Assembly: GCA_913056335.1 (NCBI GenBank)
Contig: CAJXLX010000001.1
Coordinates: 1-64,000, forward strand
Reading direction: 5' to 3'
DNA from: an uncultured Rhodothermaceae bacterium
GTDB taxonomy: Bacteria; Bacteroidota; Rhodothermia; Rhodothermales; Salinibacteraceae
DNA length: 64,000 bases
The stretch's first letter is position 1, and every line of letters starts with the position of its first letter. Shown piece by piece: positions 52,575 to 62,211 of the stretch. Under the pieces are notes generated by a model. That model searched no databases, was not told where the DNA came from, and saw nothing but the letters and a program-made list of their open reading frames with translations. The position numbers and the translations under genes are program-made.

Positions 52575-53609
52575 ATGTACAACTCTATCGAAATGATAAG
52601 CGGCACCATCCTGGCGCTGCTGGCTGTGTACGTGCTGTTCCAGTTCCTGAAAGCCATCCGGCTGGTGCCGCAGCAAGAAGCCTACATTGTAGAGCGCCTG
52701 GGCAACTACCACAAGACGATTGAAGCCGGATTCCACGCGCTCGTGCCGTTCATCGACCGGGTGCGCTACAAGCAAGACCTCCGCGAGCAGGCCATTCCGG
52801 TGGAGCCGCAAGACTGCTTCACCAAAGATAACGTGCGCGTGCGCGTGGATGGCGTGATCTACCTGAGCGTGATGGACCCGGTAAACGCCAGCTACGGCGT
52901 CACCGACTACCGACAGGCCGCCATTCAGCTTGCGCAGACCACCACGCGCTCGGTCATTGGGCGGATGGAACTGGATACGACGTTTCAAGAACGTGCGCTG
53001 ATCAGCTCCAAGGTCGTCGATGTGCTCAGTGAGGTGGAGCAGACCTGGGGCATGAAAGTGCACCGCTATGAGATCAAAAACATCGACACGCCCCGTACGG
53101 TGCAGAAGGCTATGGAGCGTCAGATGACTGCCGAGCGCGAACGCCGCGCCACGGTCGCGCGCTCCGAAGGTCGCGAAGAGTCGAGCATCAACGACGCCGA
53201 AGGCGAAAAGCAGGAGCTCATCAACGAGTCGGAAGGCGAGCGCGAGAAGCGCATCAACGAGGCCGAGGGCCGCGCCGAAGAGATTAAGGCGATTGCCGAT
53301 GCCACCGCCGAGGCCATCGAGCAGGTAGCACGTGCGGTGAACACACCGGGGGGCGAGGAGGCCGTGAAGTTGCAACTGGCCGAGCAATATCTGCACGCGC
53401 TGGCCCACCTCGGACGCAAAGAAAACCAGATCTTGCTGCCGACCGACCTGACGCGCTACGACCGCATCATCGACGGGCTGGCGCTCGACGACTTCAAGGT
53501 CGAAGCGATCACCGAAGCCCAGGGCGACGGCGCGCCGGGGGCGCTTTCGGGCGATGATGAACCCTCCGGTTCCGAATCTGCGAGCCCCGAGCGGGAGCCC
53601 GAAGGGTGA
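52575..53609 (+). CDS. Stomatin/prohibitin-like SPFH protein, copy 2
   Basis: A 344-residue paralogue of the gene before it. The first helix is ILALLAVYVLFQFLKAI and the SPFH domain reads EAYIVERLGNYHKTIEAGFHALVPFIDRVRY. The repeated coiled coil has DAEGEKQELINESEGEREKR. It differs by a longer acidic Ser/Glu/Pro tail (SGDDEPSGSESASPEREPEG). An internal ATG at 52593 is possible. The tandem pair may form a mixed oligomer, which is inference. Confidence 0.9.
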   Translation: MYNSIEMISGTILALLAVYVLFQFLKAIRLVPQQEAYIVERLGNYHKTIEAGFHALVPFIDRVRYKQDLREQAIPVEPQDCFTKDNVRVRVDGVIYLSVMDPVNASYGVTDYRQAAIQLAQTTTRSVIGRMELDTTFQERALISSKVVDVLSEVEQTWGMKVHRYEIKNIDTPRTVQKAMERQMTAERERRATVARSEGREESSINDAEGEKQELINESEGEREKRINEAEGRAEEIKAIADATAEAIEQVARAVNTPGGEEAVKLQLAEQYLHALAHLGRKENQILLPTDLTRYDRIIDGLALDDFKVEAITEAQGDGAPGALSGDDEPSGSESASPEREPEG

Positions 53610-53644
53610 AGGTAGATCGCGTTCAATTCTTTCCCCAAACGACA

Positions 53645-53672
53645 GTAGGGACACGGCGCGCCGTGTCCCTAC
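53645..53672. repeat. Perfect 28-bp palindrome, dispersed repeat copy 2
   Basis: Identical over all 28 bases to 21215-21242. It lies 35 bases after the stop of the second SPFH gene, in the convergent spacer with gcvP, a position that would suit bidirectional transcript termination. Confidence 0.85.
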
Positions 53673-53685
53673 GTTTGTTGGTGGT

Positions 53686-53773
53686 GGATAGACGCTAAAT
53701 GACACTTCTCCTAATCACAACCTTTCCTGGAGCGAACGGTCCCCCGTTCGCTCCCGTCAGTTCTGCCGGAGAC
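53686..53773. repeat. Dispersed repeat, about 80 bp, copy B
   Basis: Shares the word order TAGACG, CTCCT, CCTTTCCTGG, GCGAACGGTC and GCCGGAGAC with 29974-30053. It lies between the SPFH genes and gcvP, just behind the 28-bp palindrome. Confidence 0.65.
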
Positions 53774-53841
53774 CGTCCCCCATCACGTAACGCTGAGCTG
53801 GCCCCCGTTTGTTGCGGGGCCGACAATGGGACATCGCGGAC

Positions 53842-56733
53842 CTACGCCACGCGCTCCACACCCTCTTTGTACGCCTCCATCGGTGGGCAGGCGCAGATGA
53901 GGTTGCGATCGCCGTAGGCATCGTCAACGCGGCGCACTGTGGGCCAGAACTTGTCGGTGCGGAGGCGCTCCACCGGAAAGGCTGCCTGCTCGCGCGTGTA
54001 CGGCTGCGTCCACTCGTTCGCCGCTACGCTTGCGGCGGTGTGGGGCGCTTCGGTAAGAACGTTGTGCTCTGCATCCGCCATACCCAACTCGACGGACTGA
54101 ATCTCGGAGCGGATGGCAATCATCGCCTCACAGAAGCGGTCGAGCTCGTCTTTCGCTTCGCTCTCGGTGGGCTCAATCATGAGGGTGCCCACCACCGGCC
54201 AACTCATCGTGGGGGCGTGGAAGCCATAATCCATCAGCCGCTTGGCCACGTCTTGCTCACTGATGTCCAGCTCCTTACGGAAGGTGCGCAGATCGAGGAT
54301 GAACTCGTGCGCCACACGGTTATTCGCGCCGGTGTACACAATGTCGTAGTGTGCACTCAGGCGCCGCGCCACGTAGTTCGCGTTCAGAATAGCGTGCTTG
54401 GTGGATGCAGTGAGTCCCTCCGCGCCCAACATCTTGATGTAGCCCCACGAGATCAGCAGGATGAGCGCGCTGCCGTATGGCGCCGCAGAAACAGGCGAAA
54501 TCGCATGCTCGCCGCCGACGTCCGCAAGCGGATGGCCCGGTAGGAATGGCGCCAGATGCTCAGCCACGCAGACGGGGCCCACGCCGGGTCCGCCGCCGCC
54601 GTGCGGGATGCTGAACGTCTTGTGCAGATTCAGGTGGCACACGTCCATCCCGATTTCGCCGGGCCGGCACACGCCCACCATCGCGTTCATGTTGGCGCCA
54701 TCCATGTACACCTGCCCGCCGTGCTCATGCACGACATCGCACACCTCGCGGATGTGCGTCTCAAAGACGCCGTGCGTAGATGGATACGTAACCATCAGCG
54801 CAGACAGGTTGTCGCTGTACTTCTCGGCCTTGGCCGTCAGGTCCTCCAGGTCAATGTCGCCATTTTCGGCACAGTCCACCGTAACCACCTTCATGCCCGC
54901 CATCGAGGCACTCGCGGGATTGGTGCCGTGGGCCGACTCTGGGATCAGGCAGACGTCGCGGTGGCCTTCGCCGCGATGCTCGTGGTACGCCCGGATGAGC
55001 AAGAGGCCCGTGTACTCGCCCGATGCGCCCGAATTGGGCTGCAGCGACACATCGTCGAATCCGGTAATCTCAGCCAGCCACGTCGACAGTTCGTCGATCA
55101 CCCTGTGGTAGCCTTCGGCCTGCTCGGCGGGCGCAAAGGGATGCATTTGGCCAAAGCGCGCATCGGAAATCGGCATGAGCGACGCCGTTGGGTTCAGCTT
55201 CATGGTGCACGACCCGAGCGGAATCATGCTCGTGGTGAGCGACAGGTCTTTGGACGAGAGCCGGTGAATGTAGCGCGTCAGCTCCGACTCTGAATGATAG
55301 CTGTTGAAGACCGGGTGCGTGAGGAAGTCCGTAGTGCGGGAGAGCGGCCCGTTGTATCCGCTATCGAGCTCAGCAGCCAGCGTTTTGGCATCGAGCGAGC
55401 GTCCGTTCTGGGCCCCGAAGATGCGAAGCAGCGCGTTGAGTTCGTCGGTCGTGATGGCTTCGTCGAGCGCGACGCCGACCGAGCCGTCGTCGTAGTAGCG
55501 CAGGTTGATTGCCTCGCCCTGCGCGGTGCGGCGAATCTCCTCAGCAGAGAGCCCGTCGGGGTCGATGCGGAGCGTGTCGAAGAACGCCGTATGCTGCAGC
55601 GAGTGCCCCAGGCGGCGCAGCCCGTCGGCCAGCGTCTTGGTAGCGTCGTGGATGCGCGTGGCGATCTGGGTGATTCCGTCGGGCCCGTGGTAGACCGCGT
55701 ACATACTGGCCATGACGGCAAGCAGTACCTGGGCGGTGCAGATGTTTGAGGTGGCGCGTCCTCGGCGGATGTGCTGCTCGCGCGTCTGCAGCGCCATGCG
55801 CAACGCGAGGTTGCCCTCCGCATCCTTCGAAACGCCGATCATGCGGCCCGGCATCTGGCGCTTGTGGGTTTCTTTGGTGGCGAAGTAGGCCGCGTGCGGC
55901 CCTCCGTAGCCCATGGGCACGCCAAAGCGCTGCGTGCTGCCGAGCACCACATCGGCGCCCCAGGAGCCTGGCGCTTCGAGTAGCGAGAGGCTCATCAGAT
56001 CGGCAGCCACGGCCACGTAGGCGTCGTGGGCATGCGCATCATCGCAGAACGCCTCGTAATCGCGAATGGCGCCGTCGGTAGTGGGGTACTGTACGAGTCC
56101 GCCAAAGAAATCGTCGGAGAAGTTAAACGCCTCGGCATCCCCTACAACGACCTCAATACCCAGCGGCTCAGCGCGGGCCTCCACCACCTCAATGGTCTGC
56201 GGGTGGCAGTCGGCAGCCACAAAGAACCGGTTGGCGTCTTGGCGACGTGTAACGCGGTTCAGCATCATCATAGCCTCGGCGGCAGCGGTGGCCTCATCCA
56301 GGAGCGAGGCATTGGCGATCTCCATCCCCGTCAGGTCGATCGTCATCGTCTGGAAGTTCAGCAGCGCCTGCAGGCGGCCCTGCGAAATCTCGGCCTGATA
56401 CGGCGTGTACTGCGTGTACCACGACGGATTCTCCAGAATGTCGCGCTGGATGACCGGCGGCGTCACGGTTTCGTGGTAGCCCAACCCAATGAACGAGCGG
56501 TGCACGTCGTTGTCGGATGCGTAGGCGTTCGCCTGTGCAAGCAGGTCGCGCTCGGTGACGGCCTCGGGCAGGTCGAGCGGACGGTCGCTGCGGATTGCCG
56601 CCGGAATGGCTTCGTCGATCAGCGCATCGAGCGAGTCGGCGCCGATGGCATCGAGCAGCGCTGCGCGGTCGTGCGCCGCCGGCCCAATGTGGCGGTGGGC
56701 GAAAACATCGGTCGAACGGAGGTCAATAGGCAT
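53842..56733 (-). CDS. gcvP: Glycine dehydrogenase (decarboxylating), P protein
   Basis: A 963-residue fused P protein of the glycine cleavage system, which decarboxylates glycine and passes the aminomethyl group to the lipoyl arm of GcvH. The N-terminus reads [21 protein letters not shown], and the pyridoxal lysine is in [20 protein letters not shown] near residue 705. Landmarks also include [21 protein letters not shown] near 130 and [14 protein letters not shown] near 500. Both half-domains are present, so this is the single-chain type rather than the GcvPA/PB pair. Other gcv genes are not in the window. Confidence 0.96.
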   Translation of the reverse strand: MPIDLRSTDVFAHRHIGPAAHDRAALLDAIGADSLDALIDEAIPAAIRSDRPLDLPEAVTERDLLAQANAYASDNDVHRSFIGLGYHETVTPPVIQRDILENPSWYTQYTPYQAEISQGRLQALLNFQTMTIDLTGMEIANASLLDEATAAAEAMMMLNRVTRRQDANRFFVAADCHPQTIEVVEARAEPLGIEVVVGDAEAFNFSDDFFGGLVQYPTTDGAIRDYEAFCDDAHAHDAYVAVAADLMSLSLLEAPGSWGADVVLGSTQRFGVPMGYGGPHAAYFATKETHKRQMPGRMIGVSKDAEGNLALRMALQTREQHIRRGRATSNICTAQVLLAVMASMYAVYHGPDGITQIATRIHDATKTLADGLRRLGHSLQHTAFFDTLRIDPDGLSAEEIRRTAQGEAINLRYYDDGSVGVALDEAITTDELNALLRIFGAQNGRSLDAKTLAAELDSGYNGPLSRTTDFLTHPVFNSYHSESELTRYIHRLSSKDLSLTTSMIPLGSCTMKLNPTASLMPISDARFGQMHPFAPAEQAEGYHRVIDELSTWLAEITGFDDVSLQPNSGASGEYTGLLLIRAYHEHRGEGHRDVCLIPESAHGTNPASASMAGMKVVTVDCAENGDIDLEDLTAKAEKYSDNLSALMVTYPSTHGVFETHIREVCDVVHEHGGQVYMDGANMNAMVGVCRPGEIGMDVCHLNLHKTFSIPHGGGGPGVGPVCVAEHLAPFLPGHPLADVGGEHAISPVSAAPYGSALILLISWGYIKMLGAEGLTASTKHAILNANYVARRLSAHYDIVYTGANNRVAHEFILDLRTFRKELDISEQDVAKRLMDYGFHAPTMSWPVVGTLMIEPTESEAKDELDRFCEAMIAIRSEIQSVELGMADAEHNVLTEAPHTAASVAANEWTQPYTREQAAFPVERLRTDKFWPTVRRVDDAYGDRNLICACPPMEAYKEGVERVA

Positions 56734-56974
56734 GGGGATACGTGGCAGTGGCCGGGAGAAGAGGTAGTAGGAATCGACACCGATGCAAACGAACCGACAA
56801 ATGCCGGGTTCATTCTGCAGGCAGTGAAGCGGTGCCAGAATGTTGAAGAATATGGCATTTGTGCTGCGGTACTCGGCGGCTTGCGGACTTGCTCTGCCGC
56901 CGAGTTCGCATCTGCCTGTAGCAACACCTATCTTGCAAAAAAGCGCTTTCCCTGATCACCTCCCACCGTACTTT

Positions 56975-58666
56975 ATGACTCGTTTGATAACATCCCTCTA
57001 TGCCGCGTTCAGTGCTGTTTTTCTGCTGGGTCTGCTGGCAGGGCCGCGTGTGGCGGCGGCGCAAGCCGACTTGGTCGTACACAACGCGACTATCTACACG
57101 ATGACATCAGCACAGCCCACCGCCGAAGCGATGGCCATTCAGGGCGAACGCATTCTCATGGTGGGCACCACCGACCAGGTCCGCAACGCCTACCCCGAAG
57201 CAGCTACGTTGGATGCTGAAGGCCGCGCCATTGTGCCGGGTCTGATTGACGCGCACGGCCACCTCATGGGGCTGGCGGAAACCTTCGTGCAGGCCGATCT
57301 GGTGGGCGCCGAATCGGTCGGCGACGTGGTGGAGCGGCTGGAGGCATTTGCCGAGGACCTGCCCGACAATGCCTGGCTCGAAGGCCGGGGCTGGGACCAG
57401 AACGAGTGGCCGGGTGAGGGCGACTTTCCCACCCGCCAGGACCTGGACGAAGCGTTTCCCGATCGGCCCGTCTACCTGGTCCGCGTTGACGGGCACGCGG
57501 CATGGGTCAACACCGCAGCGCTCAACGCTGTGGGGATGGATACGATTGCCGAGATGGAGGACCCCGAAGGCGGCACGATCCGCCGCGATGAAGGCGGCCA
57601 ACCCACCGGCATCCTGATTGATGCCGCCATGGAGATTGTAAGCTCCGATATCCCCGAACCCACCAATGCTCAGCTCGATGGCGCGCTCGAAGAAGCGCTT
57701 GCCACCACCGCTCGCCTGGGCCTGACGGGCGTGCACGACGCTGGAGCGAGCCGCGCCGACATCGAGCGGTTCCAGCGGTTCATCGACACCGACCGCTTTC
57801 CGCTGCGCCTGTATGCCATGGTGGGCGGACGCGGCGATACGTTCGACTACTTCTGCGAAAATGGCTTGATGCACGACTACAAAGGCCGCCTGAGCGTGCG
57901 CAGCGTGAAGTTCTACATGGATGGCGCACTTGGAAGCCGGGGCGCCGCGCTGCTTGAGGATTACCACGACGATCCCGGCAACCGGGGCCTGCTCATGCGC
58001 TCCCCCGAGGGGCTACAGGAGGATGTAGAGGCGGCGCTGGCCTGCGGATACCAGGTCAATACGCACGCCATTGGCGACCGTGGTAACCACGAAGTGCTTG
58101 ACGCCTACGCCAATGCACAGTCCGAACAGGGCACGGGGCCGGGGCGCCACCGCATTGAGCACGCGCAGGTCCTAACATGGTCGGACATGAACCGCCTGTC
58201 CGAGCTCGACATCATTGCGTCGATGCAACCGAAGCACGCCACCAGCGACAAGGGCTGGGCCGCAGATCGCCTGGGCGAGGACCGCGTGCAGGGCGCCTAC
58301 GCCTGGCAGTCGCTCAAGGAGCGCGGCGTGCCGTTGGCCTTCGGCTCCGACTTTCCCGTTGAGCCGGTCGACCCAATTCAGGGGTTCCACGCCGCCGTAA
58401 CGCGCCAGGATGCCGACAACGAACCGGCAGGCGGATGGCAGCCGCTGGAACGCATGGCGCGCTTTCAGGCGTTGCGCGGCTTTACGCATGGTGCAGCGTA
58501 CGCGGCCTTCCAGGAAAACAACCGCGGCCAGCTGGCTCCTGGCTACTATGCAGACTTCGTTATTCTGTCTGACGACATTATGCAGATGCCGGCAACGGAG
58601 ATGCTGAACGCAGAGGTCGTTGCCACCTATCTGGGCGGCACGCCCGTCTACGAGCGCGAGGAGTAA
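56975..58666 (+). CDS. Secreted amidohydrolase, YtcJ-like
   Basis: A 563-residue amidohydrolase-3 family protein. It has a signal peptide (SLYAAFSAVFLLGLLAGPRVAAAQ) and the metal motif VPGLIDAHGHLMGL near residue 85. Also present are VNTAAL, MDGALGSRGAALLEDY near 312 and the HxxxDRGN segment of THAIGDRGNHEVLD near 365, followed by HRIEHAQVL and FGSDFPVEPVDP. The precise substrate is not known; relatives act on amide or imide bonds. A strong terminator follows. The ATG at 56975 is preferred because it starts the signal peptide. Confidence 0.87.
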   Translation: MTRLITSLYAAFSAVFLLGLLAGPRVAAAQADLVVHNATIYTMTSAQPTAEAMAIQGERILMVGTTDQVRNAYPEAATLDAEGRAIVPGLIDAHGHLMGLAETFVQADLVGAESVGDVVERLEAFAEDLPDNAWLEGRGWDQNEWPGEGDFPTRQDLDEAFPDRPVYLVRVDGHAAWVNTAALNAVGMDTIAEMEDPEGGTIRRDEGGQPTGILIDAAMEIVSSDIPEPTNAQLDGALEEALATTARLGLTGVHDAGASRADIERFQRFIDTDRFPLRLYAMVGGRGDTFDYFCENGLMHDYKGRLSVRSVKFYMDGALGSRGAALLEDYHDDPGNRGLLMRSPEGLQEDVEAALACGYQVNTHAIGDRGNHEVLDAYANAQSEQGTGPGRHRIEHAQVLTWSDMNRLSELDIIASMQPKHATSDKGWAADRLGEDRVQGAYAWQSLKERGVPLAFGSDFPVEPVDPIQGFHAAVTRQDADNEPAGGWQPLERMARFQALRGFTHGAAYAAFQENNRGQLAPGYYADFVILSDDIMQMPATEMLNAEVVATYLGGTPVYEREE

Positions 58667-58699
58667 CTCCAGTAGCCCCAACTCTCACAGTACAACATC

Positions 58700-58741
58700 A
58701 AAAGCCGCCCGGCAGGAGTTGTCTCCACCGGGCGGCTTTTT
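58700..58741 (+). terminator. Rho-independent terminator
   Basis: A 13-bp stem AAAAGCCGCCCGG / CCGGGCGGCTTTT with a 15-base loop and a T-run, 33 bases after the amidohydrolase stop. The symmetric A/T ends let it act on the leftward TPR gene too. Confidence 0.85.
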
Positions 58742-58820
58742 GGTATGTCTCTTATTGTTGGGCAGGTGCGCTACGCACGAACGGCGCGTGCGAGCAGCAC
58801 AGTCCGTAATGCCCGTACGG

Positions 58821-59714
58821 TTATTCGCACTCGTTTTCGAGATAGTGCTGCGCACGGGCTCGGTAGTCGCCATACGCGGCATCTTCGAAGGTCATGCAGG
58901 CCGCTTCCGTATCACCGCTCTGAAACTGCGACTCCGCAATCACAAAGTGGTACCGTGCCGCATCCGACCGGCTGCCGCTGTGCAAATCGAGCCCCTGGCG
59001 GGCATTTTCGATTGCGCCTTGGTAGTCGCTACTTTCGAACAGGGCTACGGCGCGGTAGAAGTAGGAGCGATCGCTTGGGTCTACGTACTCTTCGAGCGTG
59101 TCGAGCGCTTCGAGCGCCGCTTCGATATCGCTCGACGTGACGTTGTCTTTGCTGAGCGAGGCGGATGCACGAGCCACGTACTCATCACGAACCCGATCAG
59201 TGGCAAGACTCACTGTGCGCTGGTCGCCGGTTTCCTCGCCAGTGCGGATGGCGTCTTGCATATGCTGCATGGCCTCCTCCTCATTCTCAAGACGCAGCTG
59301 CGCCACGCCCATGCCATAGTAGAAGTAAGCATCATCGGGGGCATACTCGACGCCGGTCTCAAAGTGCATGAGCGCGTCCTCATAGTTTTCATTTTCGAGC
59401 GCATTGTTGCCCCAATTCTTCGCCATGCGCGTCAGGTTATCCTGAATCTGGCGACGGGCATTTTCTTGCTCTTCCTGCTCCGCCAGTTGGATAGCTTCAG
59501 ACAGGTTGTTGTAAGCCACCTCGTGGTTCCCTTGCTGGCCGGCCTGCATGCCCTGTCGGTATGACTGCTCCAACTGCTGCATTGCGTTGTCGCCGCCTTC
59601 GCTCTGCGCAAGCGACGGAAGGGCCGTAAATGCGGCCATCATGAGGAACGCAAGGCTGGCAACCGACAGGCTGCGCAGCGCACTACGGTATGAAAAAGAA
59701 ACGGAAGTAGCCAT
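58821..59714 (-). CDS. Exported TPR-repeat protein
   Basis: A 297-residue protein with a signal peptide (SVASLAFLMMAAFTALPSLAQ), then several TPR-like units (AYNNLSEAIQLAEQEEQENAR, ALMHFETGVEYAPDDAYFYYGMGVAQLRLENEEEAM). It ends in a Cys-containing C-terminal helix. Such periplasmic repeat proteins act as protein-binding scaffolds; the partner is unknown. The ATG at 59714 was chosen because the longer frame starts with an unrelated basic stretch. It is in the same direction as the OmpA-like lipoprotein gene upstream. Confidence 0.75.
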   Translation of the reverse strand: MATSVSFSYRSALRSLSVASLAFLMMAAFTALPSLAQSEGGDNAMQQLEQSYRQGMQAGQQGNHEVAYNNLSEAIQLAEQEEQENARRQIQDNLTRMAKNWGNNALENENYEDALMHFETGVEYAPDDAYFYYGMGVAQLRLENEEEAMQHMQDAIRTGEETGDQRTVSLATDRVRDEYVARASASLSKDNVTSSDIEAALEALDTLEEYVDPSDRSYFYRAVALFESSDYQGAIENARQGLDLHSGSRSDAARYHFVIAESQFQSGDTEAACMTFEDAAYGDYRARAQHYLENECE

Positions 59715-59849
59715 GGATAGAAGAGTTCGTGGGAAAAATACGATCGCGGAGTTTTTCGGCGTCAACCGAACGTTCATAGGACGATGGATCTTTTGATGTT
59801 TCATATAGAACGCCGAACAACAGCGCATGCTTCCAGCAGGTGCAAATTG

Positions 59850-60536
59850 TTACTGTTGTTCACGCTGTACCTGTTGGCGATATTCCTCGCTGGCATAGAT
59901 GGCAACTTCAACGCGCCGGTTCTGCTGGCGTCCGGCTTCGGTCTCGTTGGAGGCTACAGGCTCATCCTCACCTCGTCCCAGTGCGGTAATGCGGCTGGGC
60001 TGCACGCCCTGGCGGGCCAAGTACTGGTAGGCGGCGTCGGCCCGGCGCTCCGACAGGTCCTGGTTGTACGAGGCGCTGCCTTGCGAATCAGTATGGCCTA
60101 CAACCATGAGCTCAGTCTCTTCGAAGTCGCGTACACTGGCGGAAAGGTCGTCAAGGTTGCGTCGTGCCGCTGGGCGCAGCTCCGACGAGTCAAAATCAAA
60201 CAGAATCCCCGAGTCAAACGTCACCTTAATGCCTTCGCCGACGCGTTCCACCTCGGCGTCTTCAAGCTCTTCGTCAAGTTCCTCGGCCTGCCGGTCCATG
60301 CGTTGCCCAATAATGGCACCAGCCGCCCCCCCGATGACCGCGCCCAAAATAGCTCCTTCGGCTGTGCCGCCCGCTGCGCGTCCAATAGCCGCCCCGGCGG
60401 CGCCCCCTGCTCCGCTCCCAATGAGCGCCCCCTGCTCCGTATTACTGAGCGATTCGCAGCCCGTCCAAATAAGCGGGCCAGCAAGAAGCAAGAGCGCAAC
60501 AAGCGCAATGGAAGACGCGCGGGCAGTGCGGCGCAT
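59850..60536 (-). CDS. OmpA-family lipoprotein with glycine-zipper region
   Basis: A 228-residue lipoprotein: the signal ALVALLLLAGPLIWTGC carries the lipobox Cys. A Gly/Ala zipper segment (ALIGSGAGGAAGAAIGRAAGG, then AILGAVIGGAAGAIIGQRM) follows, as in OmpA-like anchors that insert in membranes. The C-terminal OmpA domain (DFDSSELRPAARRNLDDLS, VVGHTDSQGSASYNQDLSERRADAAYQYL) binds peptidoglycan and ends NRRVEVAIYASEEY. The whole resembles outer-membrane integrity proteins of this lineage. Confidence 0.88.
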   Translation of the reverse strand: MRRTARASSIALVALLLLAGPLIWTGCESLSNTEQGALIGSGAGGAAGAAIGRAAGGTAEGAILGAVIGGAAGAIIGQRMDRQAEELDEELEDAEVERVGEGIKVTFDSGILFDFDSSELRPAARRNLDDLSASVRDFEETELMVVGHTDSQGSASYNQDLSERRADAAYQYLARQGVQPSRITALGRGEDEPVASNETEAGRQQNRRVEVAIYASEEYRQQVQREQQ

Positions 60537-60633
60537 AAGCAGAGGTAAAACAAGTCAGCAAATGAGTGAACCGTGGGGCAGAACACAGGCACAGGAACGG
60601 CTCGTGGTGAGCCGGTGCAGCGCTCCTGTCTGT

Positions 60634-60661
60634 ATGACGCATACCTGATGACGCATACCTG
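60634..60661. repeat. Short tandem repeat, two 14-bp units
   Basis: ATGACGCATACCTG occurs twice in a row in the 479-bp spacer between the OmpA-like gene and the nucleotidyltransferase gene. No other feature that can be supported was found in that spacer. Confidence 0.45.
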
Positions 60662-61015
60662 CTTGTCGCAACTACACGGGCACAGGTTCACTACAACCCA
60701 CGTGCCAAGCCGTTCACTGGCAGGTTACAGACTGCAACTAAGCGATGTGGACGCCGTACCGTCCACTCCATATCGAATCCGACGTACACAATACTGTACA
60801 ACACAGCAACGTACGCTGCCCCGCACAGGCAAGCCCTCGCCCCAAAGCATTCCTGACGGGGTTTGATCAGATTTTATCGGTAGTTCTGCTCTGGTTTGGG
60901 CTATTATGGCGGATGCGGATGGCTCCGCCTCGTTGCGGAGGGCTATCGTGTAGCGGACGCTGGTTCATCCGTGCGGATTCTTCTCGTTTTCTGTAGACTG
61001 TTCTCTGGTACTGCT

Positions 61016-62023
61016 ATGAAGCTCATTATTCCAATGGCAGGGCGCGGCACGCGCGTGCGCCCTCACTCTCACGTAACACCGAAGCCGCTGCTTTCGGTGC
61101 GCGGCACCTCTATCGTCGAGCGCATCGTCGACACGTTCTCCGAAGCCATCGAGGCCAATATCGACACGGGCGTATTCGTGCTCGGGCCCGACTTTGGCCA
61201 GGGCGTGCGCGACGACCTGACAGCAATCTGCGAGCGCAACGATATGGAGGCGCAGTTCGCGGTGCAAGAGGAAGCCCTGGGCACCGCCCACGCTGTAGGG
61301 GCAGCCGCCGATTATCTCAGCGGCAGCGGCATTGTCGTTTTTGCCGACACGCTCTTTGGCATGAGCGAAACTGTCTCGCTCGAAGGGGCCGACGTAACCA
61401 TGTGGGTACGCGAGGTCGACGACCCCAGCCGCTTTGGCGTAGCCGTGCGCGAGGGCGAGCAGGTCGTGCGCCTCGTCGAGAAGCCCGACGAGCCCATCTC
61501 GAACGAGGCGATCATCGGCATCTACCATGTGGATGACCTGGCGTGGCTACATCAGGAAATCAAGTATCTGATTAAGAACAACATCCGCGGCAAGGGCGGC
61601 GAGTACCAGCTCACCGATGCCTTCGACCGGATGCTGCAAGACGGCGCCGTGTTCAAAACCGCCTCGGTCGATGCGTGGATGGACTGCGGTACCATTCCGT
61701 CGCTGCTCAACACCACGCGGCGCATGCTCGAACGCGAGTCCGACGCTAACCGCCAGGGCACCGTCACCAACAGTATCATCCACGAACCGGTGTATATCGG
61801 GCCGGATGCGGAAGTCAAAAACGCCGTTGTGGGACCGAACGTCTCTATCGAGCGGGGCGCAACGGTTGACGGCAGTGTAGTGCGCGATAGCATCGTGTTT
61901 GCTGAGGGCACGGTATCCAATGCGGTGCTTAAAGACACGCTCGTTGGTCAGCATGCCACGGTGGATCCGGGGGCTACGGTGCTCAACGTAGGCGATCACA
62001 GCTACGTAGGCCCGCGGTCATAG
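61016..62023 (+). CDS. Sugar-phosphate nucleotidyltransferase with left-handed beta-helix tail
   Basis: A 335-residue enzyme. The start MKLIIPMAGRGTRVRPHSHVTPKPLL carries the GxGxR nucleotide motif and the PKP Lys of the NTP-transferase family, and a C-terminal hexapeptide-repeat part (PVYIGPDAEVKNAVVGPNVSIERGATVDGSVV) gives a left-handed beta helix. It probably makes an activated sugar such as a glucose- or mannose-1-phosphate derivative for the cell envelope. The exact substrate cannot be read. The ATG at 61016 is the first that gives the canonical N-terminus. Confidence 0.87.
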   Translation: MKLIIPMAGRGTRVRPHSHVTPKPLLSVRGTSIVERIVDTFSEAIEANIDTGVFVLGPDFGQGVRDDLTAICERNDMEAQFAVQEEALGTAHAVGAAADYLSGSGIVVFADTLFGMSETVSLEGADVTMWVREVDDPSRFGVAVREGEQVVRLVEKPDEPISNEAIIGIYHVDDLAWLHQEIKYLIKNNIRGKGGEYQLTDAFDRMLQDGAVFKTASVDAWMDCGTIPSLLNTTRRMLERESDANRQGTVTNSIIHEPVYIGPDAEVKNAVVGPNVSIERGATVDGSVVRDSIVFAEGTVSNAVLKDTLVGQHATVDPGATVLNVGDHSYVGPRS

Positions 62024-62211
62024 CACGGCTCCGCACGTTTCGTACTGCGGAATCGCCATACCATGCGCATCATGAACCTGTAAATTAGCCGTCGAACTGG
62101 GCGCGGCATGGAGCCTGCCACGCCTCCTCTCGTTGAGCACACGCGGTCGATGCCAGAACGCTCTGCGCATCGACCGTCGCTCGTTTGTGCCATGCTGACA
62201 CGCTGTGTAGG

